From positions 54,265,933 to 54,329,932 of the forward strand of contig OX411544.1 in assembly GCA_948146395.1 (NCBI GenBank): a stretch of DNA of 64,000 bases. The letters are read 5' to 3'. The notes below the pieces were generated by a model. The model had not been told where the DNA came from. It did no database searches and saw only the letters and a program-made list of their open reading frames with translations. Of the stretch, positions 1 to 8,686 are shown one piece after another. Every line of letters begins with the position of its first letter. Position 1 is the first letter of the stretch. The translations under genes and the position numbers were made by a program. This DNA comes from Fragum whitleyi (taxonomy: Eukaryota; Mollusca; Bivalvia; Cardiida; Cardiidae).

Positions 1-529
1 TAACATCTATTTTATTAGGATATGAAATAGAAAACAAGCTTGAAATGTATTGAGGTTCGAATATCAGTATGGGAAATAGTGTACAGTTGACAACATCGTG
101 AAATTGATAAGGTGAATGTTTATAGAATGATTTTGGAAAGAAATTGAAAGGGTGTGAGTTTTGAGTGAATTAAATGGTAGGTAATCCTATCTTGCAAATT
201 TTGTTCAGAATGAACCAAATAAGCGATATGTATTACCTCCCTTTGATAAAATATGCATACACGCTCTATAAATATATTTTTTTTATTTCTTTAAGAACCT
301 GTCAGCAGCTTACAATTTGAATTATGTCAGTTAAATCGCGATTTTTTTTCTAGATTAATTTATTTTGAAAGACGTTGTTGATCCCGTCCTTTTCAGTGAG
401 TTTGGAGCGGTAATGAATGGTTTGAGTGAGGGTTTGGAATGAATGAATGCAGCGCTAAGCGAGTGATTTGGAATGGTTTTGATCGAGATGATTGTCAATT
501 TCACCATTTTGTTTTCTGTATTTATCTAC
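1..529. other. Host intron sequence left of the K2P pore exon
   Basis: No coding exon was found here on either strand. The next K2P exon, which should begin with the Tyr-Gly of the selectivity filter, is not visible, so the intron probably continues past the left edge. Positions about 370-500 resemble host stretches at 21300-21440 and 22430-22570 (recurring GAATGAATG and GAGCGATTT-like words). This indicates a dispersed host repeat of unknown type. Confidence 0.4.
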
Positions 530-2227
530 CTATAGTAGTAATGACTGTAGCAGAGAAGAAGAAAGAACTAGCAAAGTTCCAGTTATCCTGTGTATCCGTA
601 GTGTTCGTAGCCAGTACCCCCTGGTCGTAGGCTGTTATAATAGCTTTTACAAAGGTCTCTAATTGCTCCTTGGTGGCCCCGGTTTTCGCTGAAATCATTT
701 ATTAAACAAATAAAATTGTGATTTCAGAAGGGGCTTGGTAAGTTCCAATTTCTGTGTATCTCTACGCAGTGTTCGTCGCTCAATGTTTATTTCAATGTAA
801 AATCGATTTTTCTTTTGATGAGTGAACAACAAAGCCAGTGTTATCACAGGTGGAGCCGATGATGAAAACACGCCATGTACTGTTCACAGAGTCGAGAGAG
901 ACCTAGAAATACAATTTCTTTAATAAGAAAAGAAAAGTAAACGAGGTAGTTATTTGTCACAAGATACGCCCGTTATAATCCAAGTATTGGTAAAAAAGGA
1001 CAATAGCTCATTCAAAATTTGAGCTAGGTAGAGTTACTATTCTTGTGCACTTCGTAATTATAGGAGGAATATAATTCTCAATTCAAACGGACTAAAGGTG
1101 ACTTAGGGTAGTAGATCCGTTATAGTTCTGCAACGTTTGGGAAGAAATGACATTTAACAGTGTCAACCGAGGTTTCCTAATTATTTTCATTAGGAAGTCT
1201 CGGTCAACATTGTCGAGGTTCATGAGTTCCGAGATGTAACGAAACAACTACGGGTCCACTACCGAACTCCGTACAAAGAAATGGGCCCCGAAAGCCGGAT
1301 GCCTGCGTCCGGACGCCAAGGGTGATCATATAATACCACCCGCCATTCGACGTGGGTATAAAAAGGGATAATAAAGAAATACCATTTTACGAGACAATCT
1401 AACAAAAACAAGTTTTTATCCGTGTAAAGAATATCGTCACAAATTCCATTACGTAATACAAATTGGAAAACATTTGAATATATTTGAACAAGAATAATAT
1501 AAAGAAACGGCGTGCATTCTTTGAGTTTTAGTCCCTAGCAAAAGTTGACTATTAACCTGATATTTCAAAAACTGCTGTAAGGCATCGAAACATTTAGCCA
1601 TTACGTGTACTTTTTGATGTTAGGCTTAAAATCATTTAGATTGATTGATTGAACGGAGTTTAACGCCGCTTTCAACATTTTTTCGGTTACATCGCGGCGG
1701 CTGGAGCACTTAACAATGGGTGCCTAGTATTTCTCTCACCAGTACAACCATCAACTTCTATCCCAGCCTCCAGCTACTATCTCACATAGGTCTACGATTA
1801 TCAGTTGTCACTCACCAATGGGTTGATAATCGTAGATCTATGTGAGAGAGAAGCTGGGGGCTAGGAAGGGATGTGGTGGTTGTACTGGTGAGAGAAATAC
1901 CAGTAAACCATTGTTAGGTGCTCTAGCCGCCGCGACATAACTGAAAAAAATGTTGAAAGCGGCGTTAAACTCCACTCAATCAATCAATCTACGATTATCA
2001 ACCCACTGGTGAGAGACAAATAGTCGGAAAGAATGAGTGCCGCCGTCGGGGATAGAATTAAAATCATCTTGAAAAATGTTCTTACCAACAAAATCATTGA
2101 ATGTTTTTCTCATGTCCGTCTTCGTGTCCTGTTCATTGTCGGATTCGAAAGCTTGGAAGACCGCCGCACCAATAAAGAGGTATCCAATCGTCACCAGGAA
2201 TAGGATTAATATCACCAACCACCGCAT
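530..2227 (-). CDS. Two-pore-domain (K2P) potassium channel, first two coding exons (partial)
   Basis: Two exons are recognisable on the minus strand. The first (2241-2086, ATG at 2227) has a good acceptor (TTTTTATTTTCAG) and an in-frame TAG just upstream of the ATG, so translation starts here and an untranslated exon must lie further upstream. It encodes a hydrophobic first transmembrane helix ending GAAVFQAFES, the hallmark of K2P TM1, and stops at a GTAAGA donor. The second (688-530) begins after TTTCAG in matching phase. It encodes the extracellular cap region and first pore helix, ending SSFFFSATVITTIG immediately before the filter Tyr-Gly, again at a GT donor. The filter, TM2-4 and second pore lie off the left edge. 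K2P subunits dimerise in the plasma membrane as background potassium leak channels. The sequence is TASK/TWK-like, but the subfamily is not resolved. Intron 1 (2085-689) holds SINEs and a fold-back element. Confidence 0.85.
1107..1263. repeat. Fold-back element, family E copy 1
   Basis: A 157-bp imperfect palindrome lies in the K2P intron. One arm reads out from GGTAGTAGATCC and the other returns as GGGTCCACTACC, with the centre around TTTCCTAATTATTTTCATTAGGAA. A second copy lies at 32517-32670 and a half copy at 45838-45910, so this is a mobile fold-back (MITE-like) family. It has no coding capacity. Confidence 0.75.
1641..2055. repeat. Pair of oppositely oriented tRNA-derived SINEs (one nested in the other)
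   Basis: A minus-strand SINE has its head at 2055-1981 and its body and tail at about 1800-1641. It is interrupted by a plus-strand copy at about 1812-1985. Both end in the family's GCGGCGTTAAACTCC block followed by a CAAT-rich tail. The head includes the CCCCGACGGCGGCACTC segment that adjoins a tRNA-like B box in the better copy at 24560. The result is a roughly 165-bp-arm inverted repeat within a K2P intron. Confidence 0.75.
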
Positions 2228-2505
2228 CCTTGTCTAGATAACTGAAAATAAAAAGGTAAGGTGAAATATGGGACCCATCCCACAAAAAATGGAGTACCCG
2301 GGAAGTATGTGAAGTATCGCTCCTAGTCAGACCGTGCGGACTGCGCAGACTGACTAGGATCAAAACTTTTCTGACTTTACTTATTTTCTAATTTTGGGTT
2401 GAAATTGAATGAGTTGAATGGATGCGTATTGAGTGAAATGCAGGGGAGGTAATACAATACAGCTAATTTCGTCAAAAATGGGCGAAATTGGCTATATGTT
2501 TTACT

Positions 2506-2511
2506 CCCCCC
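2506..2511. repeat. Left target-site duplication of the Polinton
   Basis: CCCCCC immediately precedes the left element tip and the same six bases follow the right tip. Six-bp duplications are diagnostic of Maverick/Polinton integration. The homopolymer makes the exact boundary slightly uncertain (the right run is nine C). Confidence 0.75.
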
Positions 2512-2520
2512 AGTAGTAAT

Positions 2521-2558
2521 GGACGGCAGTTCACGGACTGGTCCGTGAACTGCCGTCC
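2521..2558. repeat. Terminal perfect hairpin (left)
   Basis: An 18-bp perfect stem (GGACGGCAGTTCACGGAC and its complement) surrounds a 2-nt loop and starts 9 bp from the tip. The mirror copy is at 21134-21171. Its position suggests a role in terminal-protein recognition or end replication (inference). Confidence 0.85.
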
Positions 2559-2941
2559 AGATTTTGGGGTGGGTATTTATGGATTTGGACTTAGTCTTTT
2601 CACAGAAATGTGAACTTAGGCTTGTAAGGAAAATGCGTGCGGACTTAGTATTTTTGCGAAACATGTGAACCTCGGCTTGTGAGTTGCATGTGGACTTAGT
2701 CATTTTTAGGAGAAATGCGAACTTAGGCTTGTGGGGAATATGCGTGTGGACTTAGTTTTTTTACAAGAAATGCGGGCTGGGTTGTGAGTAATGTGGATGT
2801 GAACTTAGTCCCCATCTTACCGTCCAAAGACGGAAAGATGGGGAGTTGTTATAGGGACTTTGTCTTTAAAATAAGTGGTTGAATGTATTGTGAAAGTGAG
2901 GAATGCAAAAGGACTTTGACAATTTGCGAAAGAAAATGAAT

Positions 2942-2975
2942 TCTTTCTTGGTGTTGGTTGGTCCTAAAAAGGACC
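2942..2975 (-). terminator. Histone-type 3' stem-loop plus downstream element, for the 115-aa gene
   Basis: On the minus strand the hairpin GGTCCTTTTTAGGACC (2975-2960) has a 6-bp stem and a TTTT loop. It begins 29 nt after the stop codon. It is preceded by AAAAAC, followed by AACCA, and then by CAAGAAAGA (2950-2942), which matches the classic U7-binding histone downstream element. It lies inside the TIR. Cleavage after ANCCA by the host SLBP/U7 machinery is inferred from the match to the metazoan consensus. Confidence 0.8.
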
Positions 2976-3004
2976 GTTTTTGTTGGTTGATAGTTATGAT
3001 CTCT

Positions 3005-3352
3005 TTAGTAGTGGCTGCATCCAAATCGTGCATTGCAAATTGGACAATGTCTCCTCATTCTTTTCTTTATGACCAATGATTCTCCATTCCATACCACTCT
3101 TCTCCTAAATTGAGTACCCATGTAGATGACATCAGGAAGTGCTCTGTTTAGTTGTTCTGTTGTCCTACCCAAGATGGGTCTATCCAAGTAAATGACATCT
3201 TGCAGATTATTCGTTGGTGTCTGCTCAATGGCATTTTCTTGTGGAGAAATGATTTGAGTATCTCTAATCATTCCCTGCACGCGATACAGTCGCTCAGCAA
3301 TGTTCAGCAATTCCTTTGCTATATCAGTGAGTTCTCTACGAATCGGTTCCAT
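3005..3352 (-). CDS. Left-terminal accessory protein, 115 aa, C-terminal Cys/His motif
   Basis: I do not recognise the family. The N-terminal half is amphipathic and probably helical (a run of Glu/Leu/Arg heptad-like positions, residues 1-35). The C-terminus is basic and ends in HCPICNARFGCSHY, which offers a Cys-X2-Cys and Cys-X-His set that could bind one zinc. It reads outward towards the left tip. Its 3' end uses a histone-like stem-loop inside the TIR, and its promoter carries the 21-bp element shared with the 79-aa and 192-aa genes. The ATG at 3352 is the only good start, 37 nt downstream of the TATA box. The shared signals place it in the terminal-gene regulon. A regulatory or host-interaction role is a guess. 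Confidence 0.75.
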   Translation of the reverse strand: MEPIRRELTDIAKELLNIAERLYRVQGMIRDTQIISPQENAIEQTPTNNLQDVIYLDRPILGRTTEQLNRALPDVIYMGTQFRRRVVWNGESLVIKKRMRRHCPICNARFGCSHY

Positions 3353-3388
3353 GATCTAGAATGTTAAAGAGTGGAAAATCTGCTATGT

Positions 3389-3423
3389 ATTTATATTGAC
3401 GACGCGGACCTTGCTGGAAGCAC
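3389..3423 (-). promoter_or_regulatory. Shared terminal-gene promoter element and TATA box (115-aa gene)
   Basis: On the minus strand GTGCTTCC, five bases AGCAA, then GGTCCGCG (3423-3403) lies 7 bp upstream of TATAAAT (3395-3389). It differs at only two of 21 positions from the element before the 192-aa gene at the opposite end. The ATG is at 3352. Confidence 0.75.
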
Positions 3424-3606
3424 CTCTACTTTGAATTGAAGAAATGGATGCCGAGATTGAAATTTGTGTTTTCTCCAAGCATGAAAATACGATATTACTC
3501 ATTATTCTTTATCATGAATCCGATTCTTTTACCTTTATCATGAACAATCATGAGAAGGATGGAATATTAAACGACAACAAAACACAAATATTTACATTTT
3601 CTATAT

Positions 3607-3612
3607 TTTATT
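3607..3612 (-). terminator. Poly(A) signal downstream of the protease gene
   Basis: AATAAA on the minus strand lies about 78 nt after the protease stop and is the first such signal after the capsid gene array. No histone-like hairpin is present here, in contrast to the terminal genes. Confidence 0.5.
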
Positions 3613-3689
3613 GAACAATGAACTGTGAACTAAGAACAAAAATGAACAATCATGAACATATTTACAATCAATTTTATATTACAAAATGT

Positions 3690-4157
3690 CTATACGATTC
3701 TGCTAAATGTCTGTATGAACCACGATGTGACTACTCTGTCATTTTTGTGTAAGTTCCTTGTGCTGAATGTCTTTCTTAGAAGTTTTTTTAAGTTGTATCC
3801 TCTTACTACCCCATCCAAGGCAAAAATACAATAGTGCCCACAAACTTTTCCAAGGATGCTTTGAATAGGTTGGTTATTATAAGTCCATGAACGTGAATTA
3901 TTTTGGATAAAATGAGATATTTCCCTATGAAGTGGTGGAAGCCCGTATGAGTCAAAGTACATTGCTTTACCATTTGGATAGAATATAACTGCTACCCAAT
4001 GTTCTCCTGAGTTGTATGAATCTGCTGTATTGATGATATAAGCCTTCACATGTGAAGGTTTTCGCTTTGGTAATAAATCCTTTGCACACACTCTTCCATT
4101 GAGATTTTTAATCCACACTCCACGATCCAAGATATGTTGAATTTCACTGGTGTACAT
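3690..4157 (-). CDS. Adenain-like cysteine protease (virion maturation protease)
   Basis: The protein is 155 aa from the ATG at 4157; the open frame continues 4 codons upstream without an ATG. The catalytic set of C48/C5-type proteases is visible in order: His53 in GEHWVAV, Asp69 in YFDSYG, the oxyanion Gln99 in NNQPIQS and nucleophile Cys106 in VCGHYC. Gln and Cys are seven apart, as in adenovirus protease. Adenain-like enzymes process capsid and core precursors during particle maturation, and this gene is a core Polinton marker. The start overlaps the stop of the 150-aa gene by one base (TAATG), so the two are likely expressed together or by termination-reinitiation. All catalytic residues are present, so it looks functional. 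Confidence 0.92.
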   Translation of the reverse strand: MYTSEIQHILDRGVWIKNLNGRVCAKDLLPKRKPSHVKAYIINTADSYNSGEHWVAVIFYPNGKAMYFDSYGLPPLHREISHFIQNNSRSWTYNNQPIQSILGKVCGHYCIFALDGVVRGYNLKKLLRKTFSTRNLHKNDRVVTSWFIQTFSRIV

Positions 4158-4609
4158 TATTGATCCCAAGACTGCTTTACTTTCTCACCCCAACGTTCTA
4201 GCCATGTATCTGTGAATCCGCACAAAATGTTCTTTTTTATACTTTGCCATAGTCGATAGGCTTCTACTGATTCTTGTTCGTTTAGTTCTAATTCTTCAAG
4301 TTGTGGATACCATGCCTGCATTATTTTGTATGGATTTACTTTAAGCATTGCTTGCTCAATGAACAAGTCTGTATGTTCTTCTCTACTCATGAATAAGCAA
4401 ACAGGGTGTTCTATCTGACTCGGATGATCTATTTGACACCCGTTACAATTGTTATGAACTTCTTCATTGATAAGTTCTTGCAGTTGATCCACCATACACT
4501 TTTGAAAACTGTTGTGAATGTCATTTTTACGAACTGATTCAATGTTTGACGAATATTTCACTTTCTCTGCTTCTTCTCTAAGTTTTATGGCGTACTGGTA
4601 CCCAAGCAT
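4157..4609 (-). CDS. Conserved Polinton-associated Cys/His protein, 150 aa, unknown function
   Basis: It contains a compact Cys/His patch, NNCNGCQIDHPSQIEHPVCL (residues about 53-72), suggestive of a zinc site. Around it are helical, acidic segments and a Trp-rich C-terminus (DTWLERWGEKVKQSW). I recall this CNGC...HPSQ...H-x-CL pattern from uncharacterised ORFs beside Polinton capsid genes in other invertebrates, so it is probably a conserved element protein, not an orphan. It lies 5 nt downstream of the capsid gene and overlaps the protease start by one base. That position suggests a structural or assembly job (inference). Confidence 0.75.
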   Translation of the reverse strand: MLGYQYAIKLREEAEKVKYSSNIESVRKNDIHNSFQKCMVDQLQELINEEVHNNCNGCQIDHPSQIEHPVCLFMSREEHTDLFIEQAMLKVNPYKIMQAWYPQLEELELNEQESVEAYRLWQSIKKNILCGFTDTWLERWGEKVKQSWDQ

Positions 4610-4614
4610 GATTT

Positions 4615-5925
4615 TTAGTAATCAGTGATAACTTCTCTAAGACTGTTGATTTCGATTTGATTATCGAATTCAGCGAAAACAATAACGTTGATGACTTTAG
4701 CAAGGTTAGATCCAAACTGAAGTTCTATTCTCAAGCCTCCAGTTTTTATAGGATGCAACTGTCCTTCTTCACTACCTTGATCTGCTGTGAGGTCAAAACC
4801 CCAAAGAGCGAAACCAGCATCATATTCCTCTTTTGTTATACCAAATGATTTGTCAGCACCAATGGATTTTGTGGCATTGAACAAAGACAGATATGATCTC
4901 AGTGTTAGTCCATTTGTGAAGTCAGGTTCAAATGGTTTACCATGAATACTGTGTCCATTGCATGATACGGCTATTTTTCTTACGTTGAAATGAGAAAAGT
5001 TGAATGGGTTTGATGTATAAGATCCATTGAATGCTCCATTTGTTACCATTCCAATAAAAACACGTTTTGGTAACTGGCCTTGGAACAAATGATCTTCCAC
5101 TTTTGATAGAGTACCGTTAGTGATTGAAAATGTTTTGACTTCTACTCTACGAATAGGGATTTTCATATTATTCTGTGCAATGAGTTGGTTTAGATTATTT
5201 GCAACTACTGGTGACAATTCAACATTTCTAACATGGAAACTTACTGATTCAAACTGAATTTTAACTTTGGGTTCACCTGTATGTTGAATAATGCAAAATT
5301 CTGGACGTGACTTATTTAATCTTAATCTGATTTCCACTCCATTGGGGAGATATTTTTCCTGGAGAAAAACATCTAGATGAAGACGTCCAAATAATTCCAC
5401 TGTCTTACTTTCTGCAATAGCCGCTATTCGTTGTTTAATCCCTTCGTTATCTCCGCCGGTTTGAGCATCGTTCATATGTCCTGCTGTGTCTTTAATCCAG
5501 AGTTCTCCTGCTCTCAAATGAGTTTTCTTACTTTCTGGACTATATGACAAAAGGTTTTCAATGTAGGCTCTGTATGGATAATTATTTGACCCACTGGTTA
5601 TCAGTTTGTTATTCAGGTATAGATCTATGTTACTGAACATACTATGTAAGAAATTATTCACTGGTGCAATGTTAGCAGTATCTGCTAAAGGTGATTCATC
5701 TGCTGCTTGGATAATTTTAAATTTTACATACAGAAAGGACTGTGATAAATCCGTCCAAAACTCTGTTTGAGGTGGTATCATAAATTCTATTGGTGAATCA
5801 TTTGCAATTGATGCAACAGGAAAATGTTCAACCCACTGAGATTCCTGCATACTTGTCATGGTAGGAGGTACTGATAATACATCTAGCTCAGTTTTACTAC
5901 ACTCACATGATCCACTTTGCATCAT
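4615..5925 (-). CDS. Major capsid protein (hexon-like, double jelly-roll)
   Basis: The protein is 436 aa. It belongs to the family usually auto-annotated in invertebrate genomes as F54H12.2-like, which structural comparisons assign to the double-jelly-roll major capsid lineage shared by Polintons, virophages and adenovirus. Supporting features are strings of alternating beta-strand residues (SFLYVKFKII, NIDLYLNNKLI, VEIRLRLNKS, KVKIQFESVSF, LRIELQFGSN), few long helices, and a start just after a short polar N-tail. It is followed immediately by the 150-aa and protease genes and preceded by the core-like peptide and penton genes, the usual morphogenesis cluster. The frame is intact throughout. 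The start could be either of two adjacent ATGs at 5925 and 5922. Confidence 0.9.
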   Translation of the reverse strand: MMQSGSCECSKTELDVLSVPPTMTSMQESQWVEHFPVASIANDSPIEFMIPPQTEFWTDLSQSFLYVKFKIIQAADESPLADTANIAPVNNFLHSMFSNIDLYLNNKLITSGSNNYPYRAYIENLLSYSPESKKTHLRAGELWIKDTAGHMNDAQTGGDNEGIKQRIAAIAESKTVELFGRLHLDVFLQEKYLPNGVEIRLRLNKSRPEFCIIQHTGEPKVKIQFESVSFHVRNVELSPVVANNLNQLIAQNNMKIPIRRVEVKTFSITNGTLSKVEDHLFQGQLPKRVFIGMVTNGAFNGSYTSNPFNFSHFNVRKIAVSCNGHSIHGKPFEPDFTNGLTLRSYLSLFNATKSIGADKSFGITKEEYDAGFALWGFDLTADQGSEEGQLHPIKTGGLRIELQFGSNLAKVINVIVFAEFDNQIEINSLREVITDY

Positions 5926-5949
5926 CTTTTTGGACTTTTTACAAAAATG

Positions 5950-6330
5950 TTAATCAAAAATGTCTAATGGTCTGGCTGACCTTTTGTTAGTTCGATGTTT
6001 CTTTGACGTGATCTTACCACGACGAGATCGAGAATGAGAATGATGTGCATTGCTTGATTTCTTTTCATTTATACTCGATAACAACTTGTTAGTCAAATGT
6101 TTCAAGGATTGTTTTCCCCGTGACATGAGAACTTTCTTTGGCTTTTTACGATGTACTAAAATGTCTTGTGCTATTCCTAATCCTTGTTTAATACCTTCAT
6201 CTTTTATAGCATGCAGTCCTGATTTCACCATAGGTTTTATTAGTGGTGTTACTGATCTTAATGCAGATTTAAACAAAGACCCTAAGCCAAAACCATATTG
6301 ATGTTGAACACCTCTATAAACAGGCACCAT
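5950..6330 (-). CDS. Small basic core/capsid-associated protein, 126 aa (pX-like)
   Basis: The N-terminus is glycine- and aromatic-rich (HQYGFGLGSLFKSALRSV) and is followed by an amphipathic helix. The C-terminal half is very basic with Ser/Arg/His-rich runs (SRSRRGKITSKKHR), ending LDIFD. Adintovirus and adenovirus genomes encode comparable small basic proteins next to capsid genes (pX/pVI-type core or membrane-lytic peptides); that assignment is by composition and position only. The gap to the capsid gene is 24 nt and to the penton gene 7 nt. Confidence 0.7.
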   Translation of the reverse strand: MVPVYRGVQHQYGFGLGSLFKSALRSVTPLIKPMVKSGLHAIKDEGIKQGLGIAQDILVHRKKPKKVLMSRGKQSLKHLTNKLLSSINEKKSSNAHHSHSRSRRGKITSKKHRTNKRSARPLDIFD

Positions 6331-6337
6331 GTTTTTT

Positions 6338-7249
6338 TTATTTTTGATTTTCTTTGCGCTTACGAAAATGCAACTTTACTATTGTCTTGCCAATGACAAA
6401 CTGAATAGGATGACCAGAATCACCTGTTATATTAATGTGAATGGAATCAAAATCTGATTTTGAAACTGGGAAATAATGTGGAGCAATAATTTCATGATTG
6501 ATATGTTGACTTCCATTATCATTTTCAATGGAATTAGATGTTTTAAATGGTACAACTCGAAGTATTGGAACTAATGTATCACCAACAATGGAATATTCAA
6601 CAATGTCTGAATATACAAATAAATGATTATATCCTGCATCAATGTTTGGTGAATATTTAAACATTTCAAAAACACTTCGACCTTTGTAAATTGTTTTTCC
6701 ATCAAACAAAGGATCACCACCAAGTTTTTGAAATAATGATTTATTGAATTTTATTCCAGTTTTATTAATATTTCTGAATTCAAACTTTGGACGTTTTGAT
6801 GATTCAGAATATCCAACATGAATAGTTGCACTACTATCATGAAGCACTTTTCCAATTTCATCATCAATGCATTCATTGACTACATCTAACACATGAGATG
6901 GCGAGATGTAAGACCCAGGTGTGAAACGAAATTTGATTGCCCATTTCATATCATGCCCTGTTGAATTAGTTTTAAGGGCAGTGATTTCTAATGGATTGGG
7001 TTTTCTCTTATTTTCATCAAATATCTTTTTGTAGATACCAGTATCTGCCGTGATGATATCAAACCTGGCTTCTTCTTCACTTATATTTAGGAATTGACTT
7101 GGTGTTATCAATTGTGCAAGTCCAACTTCCCAATCTTCTTTATCAATATGAACAGTTTTAGGTAATTTCACTTTAAAACAACATTGTGTGTTTGTAGGAA
7201 AATAGTTCAAAGAACTATCACTAGGTAAAGTTATGTAAAAGGAATTCAT
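6338..7249 (-). CDS. Penton-like minor capsid protein (single jelly-roll)
   Basis: The 303-aa protein begins MNSFYITLPSDSSLNYFPTN, followed by CCFKVKLPKTVHI and EDWEVGLAQLITP. This is the typical opening of Polinton/adintovirus minor capsid (penton) proteins, where a surface strand and the conserved WEVGL motif start the jelly roll. The remainder is beta-rich (FRFTPGSYISPSHVLDVV; HLFVYSDIVEYSIVGDTLVPILRVV) and ends in a basic tail, RKRKENQK. Pentons occupy the five-fold vertices of the icosahedral capsid. The start overlaps the stop of the upstream membrane-protein gene by 4 nt, so the two are probably co-expressed. Confidence 0.85.
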   Translation of the reverse strand: MNSFYITLPSDSSLNYFPTNTQCCFKVKLPKTVHIDKEDWEVGLAQLITPSQFLNISEEEARFDIITADTGIYKKIFDENKRKPNPLEITALKTNSTGHDMKWAIKFRFTPGSYISPSHVLDVVNECIDDEIGKVLHDSSATIHVGYSESSKRPKFEFRNINKTGIKFNKSLFQKLGGDPLFDGKTIYKGRSVFEMFKYSPNIDAGYNHLFVYSDIVEYSIVGDTLVPILRVVPFKTSNSIENDNGSQHINHEIIAPHYFPVSKSDFDSIHINITGDSGHPIQFVIGKTIVKLHFRKRKENQK

Positions 7250-7533
7250 TTTTTACCATCAATGAAATCAAATGCTGAATGTTTATTCTGTTTTGTGAAT
7301 TTTAATCCGGGTGATGGTAAAATGTAGCCTAAAGAACTACTGAGAAGAATTAACCACAATTCACGATTATCACTTTGAATACTAAGATGTACTATAGATG
7401 TAGCAATAATGGCATAAATGACTATTATTTGTGATACATAAGTGAACTGATTTTTAGGGACACGATTTCCAAAACATGTGAAAGGAGTTGACCGACTGAC
7501 ACTGTCACCTCCAGATTCCAACTGAGATTGCAT
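7246..7533 (-). CDS. Small two-helix membrane protein, 95 aa
   Basis: Two hydrophobic segments are visible, roughly residues 30-52 (YVSQIIVIYAIIATSIVHL) and 59-76 (LWLILLSSSLGYILPSPGL), with short polar tails. This implies a hairpin membrane topology. Position between integrase and penton genes, with a 4-nt overlap with the latter, is consistent with a virion or egress membrane component. I recall similar small ORFs containing a LLSSxLGYxLP-like motif next to Polinton penton genes, but no function is known to me. Confidence 0.7.
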   Translation of the reverse strand: MQSQLESGGDSVSRSTPFTCFGNRVPKNQFTYVSQIIVIYAIIATSIVHLSIQSDNRELWLILLSSSLGYILPSPGLKFTKQNKHSAFDFIDGKK

Positions 7534-7567
7534 GATAATTACTTATGTTTTTATAAGTTTTTTCAAA

Positions 7568-8686
7568 TCACGTTAAATATGATTCTGGTATCCAACTCTG
7601 AAATTTTTTAGGATAACCTTTCCAATTCACTTTAATTTCTTTGATTATTTTTTTACCTTCACGTCTTGTTCGCTTATCAAGAACTGAATCTATTTCATAA
7701 ACTTCATCATCTTTTATAAGTTGCAATTCTTGTTCATAAAATGACCCAAGGATAGGTTCATTTGCTAAATCTTTAATTTTATATGTGATTGGAGATGTTT
7801 TTGAATTTACATGAGTGATTTCAAATAATTCTTGTGTCCAATTTGGAAGATATCCTTTCTCAAATGTATGTTTTGTTTTATTGATACGAACACGATCACC
7901 TTTCTTTAATTTTGGTTTCCTTTTTATCTTTTTGAAAACTTTTGTTTCACTTTTTGCATATAAGTTCTCTGAAATTTTTGCTTCATTAGAATGATTAACA
8001 TCTGATGGGTTTGCTTTAATGCTCCGGTGAAAAGTATTGTTATAGTTATTCACAAAGTTCTGAAGAACATCAATATATCTTCGTGTTTTTTCATGAGTGA
8101 AATATTTCCACATTCTAGTTTTCAACGTACGTTGAAATCTTTCCACAATACTTGCTTTAGTCTCTGGATTATCTGTAGTGAAATAATGGATCTTTTTCTT
8201 TTTCAAAAACGTTTGAAAGTCTTTGTTTTTGAACTCACTTCCTTTATCTGTTTGTAATGATAGAGGTTTTCGTGATTTAAGGATGGACTGAAATGCATTT
8301 ATCAATGTTTTTCCCATCTTATTCTTGATAGGTACAACCCATGCAAATTTTGAAAAGACATCAATAACACAAAGTAAATATCTAAACCCATTATTTTGAT
8401 TTGAAAATTGTTGCAAGTCTGCTAAATCAGCTTGCCATTGGTGATCGATTCCTGCAACAATTGTTTTACGTCTTTGAAATTTTCTTCGAATAGGTTTATG
8501 TAAAGTGTATGTTGATTCCCCTTGTAACCATTTTTTAACATCTTGATATGATATGTTTTTCAAAATGGACTTCGCTGCTTTGTATAATTCTTTTATGCTT
8601 GAATATGCAACTTTATTTTTATTTAATCCATAATATAATTTTCTTAACAGTGCATCTTTGGACTTACGCTTCAGTATGCCTCCCAT
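7568..8686 (-). CDS. Retrovirus-type integrase with C-terminal chromodomain
   Basis: The protein is 372 aa. The N-terminal helical region resembles that of other Polinton integrases and lacks an obvious HHCC zinc site. The DDE catalytic core is complete: Asp87 (WQADLADL), Asp147 (LQTDKGSEF) and Glu182 (ASIVERFQ), with 34 residues between the last two. An SH3-like domain (KKGDRVRIN...TYKIKDL, about 262-306) precedes a chromodomain (about 326-371, YEIDSVLDKR...VNWKGYPKKFQSWIP) that could tether integration to methylated histone tails. The enzyme inserts the linear element with 6-bp duplications, matching the flanks seen here. The start overlaps the 284-aa gene by 16 nt. All active-site residues are intact. 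Confidence 0.95.
   Translation of the reverse strand: MGGILKRKSKDALLRKLYYGLNKNKVAYSSIKELYKAAKSILKNISYQDVKKWLQGESTYTLHKPIRRKFQRRKTIVAGIDHQWQADLADLQQFSNQNNGFRYLLCVIDVFSKFAWVVPIKNKMGKTLINAFQSILKSRKPLSLQTDKGSEFKNKDFQTFLKKKKIHYFTTDNPETKASIVERFQRTLKTRMWKYFTHEKTRRYIDVLQNFVNNYNNTFHRSIKANPSDVNHSNEAKISENLYAKSETKVFKKIKRKPKLKKGDRVRINKTKHTFEKGYLPNWTQELFEITHVNSKTSPITYKIKDLANEPILGSFYEQELQLIKDDEVYEIDSVLDKRTRREGKKIIKEIKVNWKGYPKKFQSWIPESYLT

Larger units (their letters stand above)
2512..2995. repeat. Left terminal inverted repeat (484 bp)
   Basis: This is the reverse complement of 20693-21180. The outer part is identical except for a 4-bp indel near 2683; a few substitutions lie near the inner edge. From the tip inward it holds AGTAGT, a perfect hairpin (2521-2558), about four degenerate 53-55-bp tandem units (about 2586-2810, each with a CTTAGT-type and a GGCTTGT-type word), a second hairpin (about 2809-2842, CCCCATCTT/AAGATGGGG), and the histone-like 3' signal of the outward-reading 115-aa gene. 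Confidence 0.95.

Noticed and set aside
2133..2363. Minus-strand frame overlapping the K2P start exon
   Set aside because: Different frame across the splice acceptor; the TM1-encoding frame with matched splice phase is the real one.
2377..2703. Long minus-strand open frame running from the left TIR into host DNA, with its partner at 21028-21264
   Set aside because: The two frames exist because the TIRs are copies; they cross the element tip into unrelated host sequence, consist of the tandem units and show no domain.
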